A stretch of 64,000 bases of DNA from Ruminococcus sp. UBA1394 (GTDB lineage: Bacteria > Bacillota > Clostridia > Oscillospirales > Ruminococcaceae). A model generated the notes under the pieces. It was not told where the DNA came from, did no database searches, and worked only from the letters and a program-made list of their open reading frames with translations. Shown here in pieces: positions 7,053 through 14,730 of the stretch. The stretch lies in contig DBQM01000016.1 in NCBI GenBank assembly GCA_002305725.1, positions 10,921 to 74,920 of the forward strand, written 5' to 3'. How positions within the stretch are numbered: the stretch's first letter is position 1; every line of letters starts with the position of its first letter. A program made the translations under genes and the position numbers.

Positions 7053-8393
7053 ATGACTCTTGAAGAAAAAGACCTTAAATATATCTGGCACCCGTGTTCC
7101 CAGATGAAAGACTACGAAGAACTGCCTCCTATCGTGATAGACCACGGAAAAGGCGTATACCTCTATGACAAAAACGGAAAAGAATATATTGACATTGTAA
7201 GCTCGTGGTGGTGCAATCTTTTAGGACACTGCAATCCGGACATAAACCGTGGCATAAAGGAACAGCTTGACAGGCTTGAACACGTTATTTTCGCAAACTT
7301 CACTCACGAGGGTGCAATAAATTTATGCGAACAGCTGTCTGAGATAATCCCGTCCGGACTGAAAAAATTCAACTTTTCGGACAACGGTTCAGCGGCGGTG
7401 GAATGTTCGCTGAAAATGGCTTTCCAGTACCAGTACCAGACAGGACACCCGGAGAAGACACGTTTCATGTGCCTGTCAGACGGCTATCACGGTGAAACTA
7501 TCGGTGCGCTTTCTGTGGGTACCCTTGACCTTTACGCAAAGATATACCAGCCCATGCTCATGAACACTATCAGGATAGACGCTCCCGACTGCTACCGCTG
7601 TCCTTACGGAAAATGCCGTGACTGCTGCGAGTGCGAGTGTTTTGAAAAGGCAGAAAAGGCTTTTGAGAAATATGCGGCTGAAACCTGTGCAATGATAGTA
7701 GAACCCCTTTTGCAGGGAAGTGCAGGAATGAGGATTTATCCGCCGCTTTATCTGAAAAAGCTCAGAAAGCTTTGCGACAGATACAATGTACTGCTCATTG
7801 CTGACGAGATAGCGACAGGCTTCGGCAGGACGGGAAAGATGTTTGCCTTTGACCATGCAGGCGTATCGCCGGATATAATGTGCATTTCAAAGGGACTCAC
7901 CGGCGGCTATATGCCAATGGCGATAACCATTACAACGGACGAGATATACAACGCTTTCTATGACGAGTACAGTACAGGAAAGGCGTTCATGCACAGTCAC
8001 ACCTACAGCGGAAATCCTTTAGGCTGTGCGGCGGCGCTTTCGGTGCTTAAAGTTTTCCGTGAACAGCCGATACTTGAAAATGCCGCTGAAACTGCCGAGT
8101 ATCTCCACCGCAGACTGACTGAAAGGATAGGCAGTCATAAAAACGTCGGAGAGATACGCCATATCGGACTGATAAACGCAATTGAGCTTGTGACTGACAA
8201 GGAGAGAAAAACGCCTTTTGACAGTTCGCTGAGAATCGGGTATCAGATTTATAAGGAGGCACTTAAACTGGGACTTCTTCTGCGTCCGCTGGGAAATGTG
8301 CTTTACTTCAATCCGCCGCTTATCATAAGCAGAGAGGAAATTGACAAGGCTATAGATTTGTGCGCACAGGCAATGTCGGTAATACTTGACTGA
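7053..8393 (+). CDS. bioA: adenosylmethionine-8-amino-7-oxononanoate aminotransferase
   Basis: 446 aa class III PLP aminotransferase that converts KAPA to DAPA with SAM as amino donor. The N-terminal WHPCSQM, the SSWWCNLLGH and GYHGETIGA segments, DEIATGFGRTGKMFAF (about 251-266) and the PLP lysine in SKGLTGG (K280) are all present. A short segment at residues 180-196 holds seven cysteines (DCYRCPYGKCRDCCECECF), richer than usual. It is the last gene of the operon. A family-A repeat and a strong terminator follow. No bioF, bioC, bioW or bioH lies nearby. Confidence 0.93.
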   Translation: MTLEEKDLKYIWHPCSQMKDYEELPPIVIDHGKGVYLYDKNGKEYIDIVSSWWCNLLGHCNPDINRGIKEQLDRLEHVIFANFTHEGAINLCEQLSEIIPSGLKKFNFSDNGSAAVECSLKMAFQYQYQTGHPEKTRFMCLSDGYHGETIGALSVGTLDLYAKIYQPMLMNTIRIDAPDCYRCPYGKCRDCCECECFEKAEKAFEKYAAETCAMIVEPLLQGSAGMRIYPPLYLKKLRKLCDRYNVLLIADEIATGFGRTGKMFAFDHAGVSPDIMCISKGLTGGYMPMAITITTDEIYNAFYDEYSTGKAFMHSHTYSGNPLGCAAALSVLKVFREQPILENAAETAEYLHRRLTERIGSHKNVGEIRHIGLINAIELVTDKERKTPFDSSLRIGYQIYKEALKLGLLLRPLGNVLYFNPPLIISREEIDKAIDLCAQAMSVILD

Positions 8394-8399
8394 TAATGT

Positions 8400-8533
8400 T
8401 CTATAGTAAACGAAAAATATTTTTTAGTTTACTATTAGCCGATATGCACGGAGCTTACGAAGTAAGCGGATGTGCAAGGCAATAAAATAAATAATTATAG
8501 TGAACGCAAAATTATTTTTTGCGTTCACTATAA
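8400..8533 (+). repeat. tripartite hairpin repeat, family A, copy 3
   Basis: Three hairpins: TATAGTAAAC.../GTTTACTATT-type arm (8400-8436), core CCGATATGCACGGAGC...GCGGATGTGCAAGGC (8438-8481), and arm TATAGTGAACGCAAA/TTTGCGTTCACTATA (8497-8533). The core matches the copies near 290 and 1250. The arms are unrelated in sequence but equivalent in structure. Confidence 0.75.
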
Positions 8534-8566
8534 ACCGCCGGTTTGGGAAAAGACCGGCGGTTTTTC
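8532..8566 (+). terminator. intrinsic terminator after the biotin operon
   Basis: AACCGCCGGT pairs with ACCGGCGGTT and is followed by TTTTT. Confidence 0.85.
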
Positions 8567-8607
8567 AAAAAAAATTATGACATTTTCACTATATTTTATT
8601 TTAGCTA

Positions 8608-8636
8608 TTGCTTTTTTTACGATTTAATAGTAAAAT
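8608..8636 (+). promoter_or_regulatory. probable pyrG promoter
   Basis: TTGCTT (8608-8613), 17-base spacer, TAAAAT (8631-8636). The expected leader is about 70 bases. Confidence 0.5.
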
Positions 8637-8716
8637 AGAAATGATATGATTTTTATTCGCTCATTTTAATGCGAGTGATAAAAAAGCGAAAATTCAAAAC
8701 AGATTGGAGTATTATC

Positions 8717-10330
8717 ATGCCTACAAAATATATCTTCGTCACCGGCGGTGTTGTTTCCGGTCTTGGTAAGGGTATTACCGCTGCCTCCCTCGGCAGACTG
8801 CTCAAAGCAAGAGGCTACAAGGTTACCATACAGAAATTTGACCCGTATATCAACGTTGACCCGGGTACTATGAGTCCGTATCAGCACGGTGAGGTTTTCG
8901 TAACTGACGACGGCGCTGAAACCGACCTCGACCTCGGTCACTATGAAAGATTTATCGACGAAAACCTTTCTGTAAACTCAAACGTTACAACAGGAAAGGT
9001 TTACTGGACAGTCCTCAACAAAGAGCGCAGGGGCGATTATCTCGGCGGTACTGTTCAGGTTATTCCTCACATCACAAACGAAATCAAGGAAAAGATTTAC
9101 AAGGTCGGCAAGGAAACTGATACTGATGTTGTAATTACTGAAATCGGCGGTACTGTCGGCGATATCGAAAGCACACCTTTCCTTGAATCTATAAGACAGG
9201 TCATGAAAGAAGTGGGACGTGAAAACGCAATTTCAATCCACGTTACACTTGTACCGTTTATCGCAGGCTCTAACGAGCTCAAATCAAAGCCTACACAGCA
9301 TTCCGTAAAGGAACTGCTCTCACTGGGCATTCAGCCGAATATCCTCGTCTGCAGAAGCGAATGTGAAATTCCGGAGGATATGCTTGAAAAGATAGCGCTT
9401 TTCTGTAACGTGCGCAAAAAGGACGTAATTCAGAACCTTACTGCCCCTTCACTTTACGAAGTACCTCTCATGCTTGAGGACGAGGGACTTGCAGAGGTTG
9501 TCTGCGAGCATCTGAAGCTTAACAATCCGAAGCCTGACCTTACAGACTGGACTGAGATGATAAAGCGACAGAAAGCAGCCACAAAGACTGTAAATATCGG
9601 TCTTGTAGGCAAATACGTTGCCCTGCCGGACGCTTATCTTTCCGTTGCAGAGGCTCTGCGCCACGGCGGTATCGTAAACGATGCAAACGTTAATATCGAC
9701 TGGATAAATTCAGAAGAAATCACAGCTGAAACAGCTGAAAGTATGCTTTCCGGCTGCGACGGTATCATAGTTCCGGGAGGATTCGGCGACAGAGGTATCG
9801 AGGGTATGATTGAGGCTATCAGATACGCAAGAGAAAAGAAAGTGCCTCTTTTCGGAATTTGTCTTGGTATGCAGATGGCTGTTGTTGAATTTGCAAGACA
9901 CGTTGCCGGACTTAAAGACGCCAACTCAACAGAGTTTGCTCCGGACGGTCCGAACAGCGTAATTGACATCATGGAAGACCAGAAGGACATCACAGACAAG
10001 GGCGGTACAATGCGTCTTGGACTTTATCCGTGCAAGCTTACACCTGGTTCAAGATGTGCTGATATCTACAAGGATTCACTTATTTATGAGCGTCACCGCC
10101 ACCGCTGGGAGTTCAACAATGCGTTCCGTTCAAAGCTGACAGAGAGCGGTCTGAAAATTGCCGGTGTTTCGCCGGACGAAAAGCTTGTTGAAATCGTTGA
10201 GCTTGAAAATCACCCGTGGTTTGTGGGCGTTCAGTTCCACCCGGAATTCAAGTCACGTCCTAACAAGCCACAGAAGCTGTTTGCAGACTTTATAAGAGCG
10301 TCTGTTGAAAATCATGAGAAGAAACACTAA
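8717..10330 (+). CDS. pyrG: CTP synthase
   Basis: 537 aa, the usual size. It aminates UTP to CTP using glutamine and ATP. The N-terminal synthetase domain begins KYIFVTGGVVSGLGKG and continues with the DPYINVDPGTMSPYQHGEVFV signature. The C-terminal class I glutaminase contains GICLGMQM (nucleophile Cys) and FHPEFKSRP. The start at 8717 is preferred because GGAG sits 8 bases upstream and the protein then begins at the conserved MPTKYIFVTGG. The longer frame from 8669 adds 16 basic, non-conserved residues. The 3' end overlaps the next small gene. Confidence 0.95.
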   Translation: MPTKYIFVTGGVVSGLGKGITAASLGRLLKARGYKVTIQKFDPYINVDPGTMSPYQHGEVFVTDDGAETDLDLGHYERFIDENLSVNSNVTTGKVYWTVLNKERRGDYLGGTVQVIPHITNEIKEKIYKVGKETDTDVVITEIGGTVGDIESTPFLESIRQVMKEVGRENAISIHVTLVPFIAGSNELKSKPTQHSVKELLSLGIQPNILVCRSECEIPEDMLEKIALFCNVRKKDVIQNLTAPSLYEVPLMLEDEGLAEVVCEHLKLNNPKPDLTDWTEMIKRQKAATKTVNIGLVGKYVALPDAYLSVAEALRHGGIVNDANVNIDWINSEEITAETAESMLSGCDGIIVPGGFGDRGIEGMIEAIRYAREKKVPLFGICLGMQMAVVEFARHVAGLKDANSTEFAPDGPNSVIDIMEDQKDITDKGGTMRLGLYPCKLTPGSRCADIYKDSLIYERHRHRWEFNNAFRSKLTESGLKIAGVSPDEKLVEIVELENHPWFVGVQFHPEFKSRPNKPQKLFADFIRASVENHEKKH

Positions 10331-10649
10331 CGGACTCAAACCCCATGAGGAGAGCAAAATAGTCCTCAGCAAAGCAGACAAGATTATTTTCGGAGTGGGT
10401 GCGGCGGTTTACGGTATTGCTGTTATACTTGAAGAAAAATTCGGCAAACGGACTGCGGTTTCGTCCTCGTTCGCCATAATGGCTGTGGGCGTGTTTCTCG
10501 TTTCAAAGGCGATTCAGACAAAACTGTCGAAAGAATTAATTCAGACAAAGGACAAGCTGAAATTTCTGATTATGCTTGCAGGCGGGGGAGTGCTTGGTGT
10601 ACTGGGCGCTGTTTCGCTGGTGAAAGATATTGTAAAGCTTGTTGCATGA
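10314..10649 (+). CDS. small membrane protein of unknown function
   Basis: 111 aa from the ATG at 10314, which overlaps the pyrG end by 17 bases. A TTG at 10305 is an alternative. After a polar N-terminus come two hydrophobic stretches (about 25-60) and one near the C-terminus (about 80-105), separated by a Lys-rich loop. I do not recognise a family. No good ribosome site is visible, so translation is probably coupled to pyrG. A terminator hairpin follows at 10657-10690. Confidence 0.65.
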   Translation: MRRNTNGLKPHEESKIVLSKADKIIFGVGAAVYGIAVILEEKFGKRTAVSSSFAIMAVGVFLVSKAIQTKLSKELIQTKDKLKFLIMLAGGGVLGVLGAVSLVKDIVKLVA

Positions 10650-10656
10650 TATGTTT

Positions 10657-10690
10657 AAACCCCCGGAAGTGTGGAATTTCCGGGGGTTTG
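10657..10690 (+). terminator. terminator after pyrG operon
   Basis: AACCCCCGGAA pairs with TTCCGGGGGTT and is followed by a T/G tract. Confidence 0.75.
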
Positions 10691-10716
10691 TGTTTGTGGG
10701 AAAATCAGAATTTTTT

Positions 10717-10786
10717 GTAGGGGCGAGCATTGCTCGCCTGTTATAGCGGACATTTTTTTATCGGGCGACCAATGATTGCCCCTACA
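10717..10786. repeat. paired-palindrome repeat, family C
   Basis: GTAGGGGCGAGCATTGCTCG... and ...GGGCGACCAATGATTGCCCC TAC: two short palindromes about 30 bases apart with outer GTAGGGG/CCCCTAC ends that can pair. Related copies lie at 10811-10884, 18721-18846, 18871-18940, 23079-23102 (half) and 55619-55686. Confidence 0.8.
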
Positions 10787-10810
10787 CACAAATCCATAAT
10801 TTACGCTCTT

Positions 10811-10884
10811 GTAGGGGCTGGCGCCCTCGACAGCCTGTAAGTCAGCTGTAAATATCGGGACGTCGTGGGCGCCGTCCCCTACAA
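10811..10884. repeat. paired-palindrome repeat, family C variant
   Basis: GTAGGGGCTGGCGCCCTCGA... through GGGACGTCGTGGGCGCCGTCCCCTAC. The outer ends are the same but the inner palindromes differ (GGCGCC type), like the copy at 18721-18846. Confidence 0.7.
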
Positions 10885-10947
10885 ATCGAATTTTTCAAAA
10901 TAAAGATTGCGGTGCAGGTGGCTCAGCTGCAAATTCCGATTCACCCA

Positions 10948-10980
10948 AAAGAAAAAGCCGCTTTAAAAACAAAGCGGCTC
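10948..10980 (-). terminator. terminator of the minus-strand structured RNA
   Basis: On the minus strand GAGCCGCTTTG pairs with AAAGCGGCTT and is followed by TTTTTC. Confidence 0.75.
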
Positions 10981-10984
10981 AAAA

Positions 10985-11151
10985 TTTTTTAATAAATAAT
11001 ATGTAAATAAACCGCCTTGCCGTCATATGGCGAATAAAACCAAGCTATACAGCCAGGTGGGTATCCTCCTGAAAGCCTCACGCTCCCTTCGTCCGCTGTA
11101 AACAGCGGGAGGTCTGCAATCTTCAGTCAGAGTCAGATTCCCTTTAAAAAA
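10985..11151 (-). ncRNA. ssrS: structured RNA, possibly 6S RNA
   Basis: A gene-free stretch transcribed on the minus strand from a promoter with -10 TATAAT (11159-11164) and a -35-like TTGTTC 16 bases upstream, ending at a strong terminator (10948-10980). It contains CCTCCCGCTG/CAGCGG and GGGAGC hairpins, GGAGGATACCCACCTGGC and a GACGGCAAGGCGG tail. The CACCCACCTG-like stretch resembles clostridial 6S RNAs as I remember them, but I could not confirm the long closing stem, so the family name is tentative. That it is a small stable RNA is better supported than which one. DUF1292 lies upstream. Confidence 0.5.
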
Positions 11152-11264
11152 GTGTTGGATTATAAAAACCATATTGACACGAACAAGGCAGAATATTAAC
11201 TTCTGTTATTATTATAACACCATCTTTACAAAAAATCAATAGTAAATTAATGGATTTTTATAAA

Positions 11265-11591
11265 TTAGTGACAGCAGTCGCAGTCATCATCGCAGCAGCA
11301 GTCGTCTTCATCGTCATCACCGAAAATACGCTGCATAAAAATGTCTGCAAGACGGTCAAGCTCGTCTTCGTCTTCTATTGAAACCAGCATACCGTCAGCC
11401 TCATTGTCGTCCTGACGCAGGATAACGAAATAATCCTCCTCGTCGGATTCGCCCTCAGTCTCCTGAGGAATGAGCGCATAGTATGTCATGTCGTTTTCAT
11501 TGTATACGTCAACAAGCTCAAAAGTTTCTTCATTGCCGTTTTCATCTTCAAGTGTGAACAGATCCGGCTGGTATTCTTTCATATCTGACAT
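11265..11591 (-). CDS. DUF1292 family acidic protein
   Basis: 108 aa and strongly acidic. The pattern LEDENGNEETFELVDVYNENDMTYYALIP...EEDYFVILRQ is that of DUF1292 proteins, common single-domain clostridial proteins of unknown function. The C-terminal tail is unusual: DDDEDDCCCDDDCDCCH holds six cysteines and a histidine among aspartates, suggesting metal binding. The gene is monocistronic, with a candidate 6S-like RNA downstream. Confidence 0.85.
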   Translation of the reverse strand: MSDMKEYQPDLFTLEDENGNEETFELVDVYNENDMTYYALIPQETEGESDEEDYFVILRQDDNEADGMLVSIEDEDELDRLADIFMQRIFGDDDEDDCCCDDDCDCCH

Positions 11592-11730
11592 TTATTTTCT
11601 CCAGTTCGTAATTATTTTTTACCCCTTTGACCCTAACAGAATTAATTATACTACAATTTATTGTTAAAGTCAATAGGCATAGTGTTTAAACATTTTTAAT
11701 ATATTTGTGCATGATTTTTGCGAAAAACTG

Positions 11731-11759
11731 TTGACATTGCTAAATAAGTGTGGTATTAT
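11731..11759 (+). promoter_or_regulatory. consensus promoter reading into gene-free DNA
   Basis: TTGACA (11731-11736), 17-base spacer, TATTAT (11754-11759). It is followed by an AAAGGAA site and an ATG (11786) that stops after four codons. Confidence 0.55.
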
Positions 11760-11785
11760 ATATACAACGAAAGGAACACAAAGCA

Positions 11786-12198
11786 ATGATAAATCAGTAA
11801 GACTTTTGAAAGTCATTTTCAGAAAATGTTCATGAATAAGTTTAAGAAATGTATTGTTGCTGTCCTTTCACGATGATATTTCTGCAAGGCTATATTTAAG
11901 AATTTCGGAAGATTCTTTTGCGGAAATAAATTTATATCAGGATGGAGGAGTTGCCGGTGGAAACTATTGAAGAGCAGTTTTCCGAAGCTGTTGTTGGTGA
12001 CTCAATATTCAAGAATAACTTTTAAATGAAAATTTACGGGAATTAGTGATTATACAAGGTATATCAGCATTCCGATTATTATATCAGAAAAGATTCTTTG
12101 AAATTTATTTGAGATGTTTGAGTTGTAAAATGGAGGATGAAGTTACTGTTTCAGCAACAGCTTCAATGTTTCATATTTTGAGATGTGAAAGTTAAATC
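11786..12198 (+). pseudogene. decayed coding remnant
   Basis: Behind a good promoter and ribosome site, short open pieces in changing frames read like coding DNA: VRLLKVIFRKCS, NKFKKCIVAVLS, DDISARLYLRISEDSFAEIN, VETIEEQFSEAVVGDSIFKN, and a longer one (NENLRELVIIQGISAFRLLY...MEDEVTVSATASMFHILRC, stop at about 12195). They are split by stops and frame changes. I cannot identify the parent gene. It may alternatively be non-coding. Confidence 0.35.
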
Positions 12199-12254
12199 TC
12201 AATTTTATGACGTAATGTCTTTACATAAAAAGCAAAGATAATTTTTTAAGAAAA

Positions 12255-12432
12255 GGTGGTACCGATGCACGGCTGACTGCGATTTGGTATTTTGAAAATA
12301 ATTCTTGGTAAAGGAATGATGTGATATGAAAATATCCTTCAGAAGCAGGAGAATTACATAATGGCAAGGGAGTGAGACCGCCAGAAAATACATTCTGATT
12401 TATAACAAATTTTTACAAGGGTGGTACCGATG
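12255..12432 (+). repeat. two GGTGGTACCGATG motifs (T-box-like) 165 bases apart
   Basis: GGTGGTACCGATG occurs at 12255-12267 and 12420-12432, each after an A/T-rich run. The AGGGTGGTACC sequence is the hallmark of T-box leaders, but neither copy is followed by a terminator hairpin or a plus-strand aminoacyl-tRNA synthetase or amino-acid gene. They may be leader remnants. Confidence 0.4.
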
Positions 12433-12507
12433 TACTAAAATTTATTGATTAACAATGTAATTCATTTAACCTCCAACGAGTGAATTTACTTTACAATTTA
12501 ATAAAAC

Positions 12508-12537
12508 AAAAAGAGGACAGTTGGTGTCCTCTTTTTT
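12508..12537 (-). terminator. terminator of the K+/H+ antiporter operon
   Basis: AAAGAGGACA and TGTCCTCTTT form a perfect hairpin flanked by A- and T-runs, so it can work in both directions. Confidence 0.85.
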
Positions 12538-14159
12538 TATGCCTTGATTTTTTCGTTTTCAATAATGTGAGTTACAAGAACGTCGTCTTTCTCAATGTCA
12601 GTAGGTCCTCTCGGAATTACGACATTTGCTCCTCTTTTTATGAGTACTACGAACATACCGGTTTCAGCTGCATAATCAGAAATCTTCCTGCCTATCCATT
12701 TGCTGCTGCTGTGAACCTTCTTTTCGCCGAACTGCACAGCGTCGCTGCCCTGGTAAACAGGTGCGCTGACAACAACAATATCATTTTCATGGAGTACAGT
12801 CTTGCCGTTGGGGATAAGCCGTTTTCCGTTTCTTATGACGAGTACGAAAAGCAGGTCCCACGGAATGGAAAGCTCCCTTATTTTCTTGTTTTTCCACGGG
12901 TGGTCGCTGCCGGTTATGGTGAGCCGGATAAACTGTACATCAAGTTCCTCGGTATAGTCGTTGAATGTTTTGAGTACGTTTGTGCTTTTGTCTGTCATAT
13001 CAAGCTTTCGTGACATAAACGGAATAAGCGTGCCCTGACAGGTTATGGAAATAAGGACAATGCAGAAAACTATGTGGAACAAATCGCATGACAGCGAGTC
13101 CAGACTGACTGTTGCCATAATTGCGAAAACTATCGACGCCGCACCTCTGAGTCCTGCCCAGGAAACCAGCAGCTGTTGTTTTATGCTGCATTTCATAGGG
13201 GTGAGTATTGCAAAAACGGCGACCGGTCTTGCGATAAATGTGAGGAAAAGCGTGACCGCCAGTGCCTTTGGAAATGCCGCAGGAAGTGACGACGGAAAGG
13301 AGAGAAGTCCCAGAAGAAAGAATATCAGAACCTGCATAAGTCCGGTAAGTGCGTCAAAAAAGTGAACCATGGACTGCTTGTTCTTGATATCCGAATTACC
13401 GAGAATTATTCCCACTATGTAAGCGCTGAGATATCCGTTTCCGCCGATGACAGAGGGGAGTGCATAGGAAAGCACGGCAATACCCAGCAGAAAAATCGTG
13501 TCAAAACCCTCGTTTGTAAACTTAAAATGAGCCAGAACGTACCTTGCGCCCAGAGCAATCAGAACACCGATAACTATTCCGTAGACAAACTGTGCAAAAA
13601 TGAGATAGAGTATTTCGCCCACGCCGCTTACATCCGAATTCATTGCGGAAATCATAATTGCAGTCAGCATATAGGAACAGGGGTCATTGCTTCCGCTTTC
13701 CATTTCAAGCAGCGACGCTGTGTTGTCTTTAAGTCCAAGCTTTTTTGAACGCAGTATGGAGAATACTGACGCTGCGTCTGTTGAGCTGATAACAGAGCCA
13801 ATGAGCATACCCTCCAGCCAGTCCATTTTCAGAACGAAGCGGCAGAATATTCCTGTGATTCCGGCAGTTGCCGCAACGCCTATGGTTGAGAGTAGTATGG
13901 ATTTTGCGGCGACTGGTTTTGCCTCGCTCCAGCGTGTACCGAAACCACCGTAAAACATAATGAAAATGAGGGCGGCAGAGCATATTTTTTCTGCCAGCGA
14001 AAAATCTGCAAATGGTATCTTGAACAGTCCGTCAGAACCGAAGACCATTCCAAGCAGAATAAATGCCAGCAGAAAGGGAATACCGATTTTTCCGGATATT
14101 CTGCTGAAACATACGCATATAAGAATGACGAGTGATGCAACAAGGAGTGATGAAGCCAT
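12537..14159 (-). CDS. potassium/proton antiporter, CvrA/NhaP2-like
   Basis: 540 aa. The first about 390 residues hold about 12 hydrophobic helices of the cation/proton antiporter fold, with the signature SSTDAASVFSILRSK...SGSNDPCSYML (usually SGSNDPMAxxL) around residue 125-160. The C-terminal about 120 residues (from TEELDVQFIRLTI) resemble a TrkA-C/RCK-C regulatory domain, as in CvrA/NhaP2 proteins that expel K+ or Na+ and help control cell volume and pH. A perfect terminator lies at its 3' end. Two small genes lie upstream on the same strand with short gaps, forming an operon. Confidence 0.85.
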   Translation of the reverse strand: MASSLLVASLVILICVCFSRISGKIGIPFLLAFILLGMVFGSDGLFKIPFADFSLAEKICSAALIFIMFYGGFGTRWSEAKPVAAKSILLSTIGVAATAGITGIFCRFVLKMDWLEGMLIGSVISSTDAASVFSILRSKKLGLKDNTASLLEMESGSNDPCSYMLTAIMISAMNSDVSGVGEILYLIFAQFVYGIVIGVLIALGARYVLAHFKFTNEGFDTIFLLGIAVLSYALPSVIGGNGYLSAYIVGIILGNSDIKNKQSMVHFFDALTGLMQVLIFFLLGLLSFPSSLPAAFPKALAVTLFLTFIARPVAVFAILTPMKCSIKQQLLVSWAGLRGAASIVFAIMATVSLDSLSCDLFHIVFCIVLISITCQGTLIPFMSRKLDMTDKSTNVLKTFNDYTEELDVQFIRLTITGSDHPWKNKKIRELSIPWDLLFVLVIRNGKRLIPNGKTVLHENDIVVVSAPVYQGSDAVQFGEKKVHSSSKWIGRKISDYAAETGMFVVLIKRGANVVIPRGPTDIEKDDVLVTHIIENEKIKA

Positions 14160-14183
14160 TAATTACCTCCTTTTTTGTACTGT

Positions 14184-14456
14184 TTACTTAAAAGACGTAA
14201 TAAAATATCCCACTAACATAGCAATGAGAATTGCTGATGTGACAAAGGTAAAGACAGCAGGTTTCTTTTTACCGTCTTTGAGATATGCGACAGCGTTCCA
14301 GACTGCGACCGCTATCAGCATTACAGCTGAAACAGGGATAGTGATTTTTCTGCTTACGATTCCGAAAATACCCAGAAAGAGTATTATTATAACAACAACA
14401 TATAAGATAATCCTTATCATAGCTGTGTTCTTTGAATTTTTTTCATTGTTTGACAT
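14184..14456 (-). CDS. small three-helix membrane protein, unknown
   Basis: 90 aa with a polar N-terminus (MSNNEKNSKNTA) and three hydrophobic stretches (about 13-35, 40-60, 68-88) separated by a Lys-rich loop (KDGKKKP). No family recognised. It sits between the UPF0291 gene (6 bases away) and the antiporter (24 bases), so it is probably co-transcribed and may accompany the antiporter. Confidence 0.65.
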   Translation of the reverse strand: MSNNEKNSKNTAMIRIILYVVVIIILFLGIFGIVSRKITIPVSAVMLIAVAVWNAVAYLKDGKKKPAVFTFVTSAILIAMLVGYFITSFK

Positions 14457-14462
14457 TGTGAT

Positions 14463-14666
14463 TTACCTCCGTTTCTGAACTTTGATTTTTCTTCCGTCCG
14501 GTTCGACAATATAGGTGTTGTTAAGCTGTGCCTCAAGGTTGCCCACAACACTTCTGCGGTATTCGTTTCTGAGCTGCTCCTGTTCCTTTTTTTCTTCGGG
14601 AGTAAGCTCTGTTTCACGGGATTTTCTTGCGAGAAAATTGATACGGTCAAGCTTTTTCTGCTCCAT
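14463..14666 (-). CDS. UPF0291 / DUF896 family protein (YnzC-like)
   Basis: 67 aa. RINFLARKSRETELTPEEKKEQEQLRNEY...VGNLEAQLNNTYIVEPDG matches the small helical DUF896 family of Firmicutes (B. subtilis YnzC), whose function is not established. An AAAGGAGG site lies before the ATG. It is the first gene of the operon with the 90-aa membrane protein and antiporter. Confidence 0.85.
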   Translation of the reverse strand: MEQKKLDRINFLARKSRETELTPEEKKEQEQLRNEYRRSVVGNLEAQLNNTYIVEPDGRKIKVQKRR

Positions 14667-14689
14667 TTTTGCCTCCTTTATAATTTTAA

Positions 14690-14726
14690 ATAAAGGGACG
14701 CTCTTTGCGGAACGTCCCTGTTACCT
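14690..14726 (-). terminator. terminator after the LTA-synthase-like gene
   Basis: AGGGACG pairs with CGTCCCT, followed by TTATTT on the minus strand. Confidence 0.75.
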
Positions 14727-14730
14727 TTTA

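Noticed and set aside
12255..12432. Functional T-box riboswitch
   Set aside because: No terminator, no specifier stem I can place, and no downstream plus-strand gene; kept only as an orphan motif.
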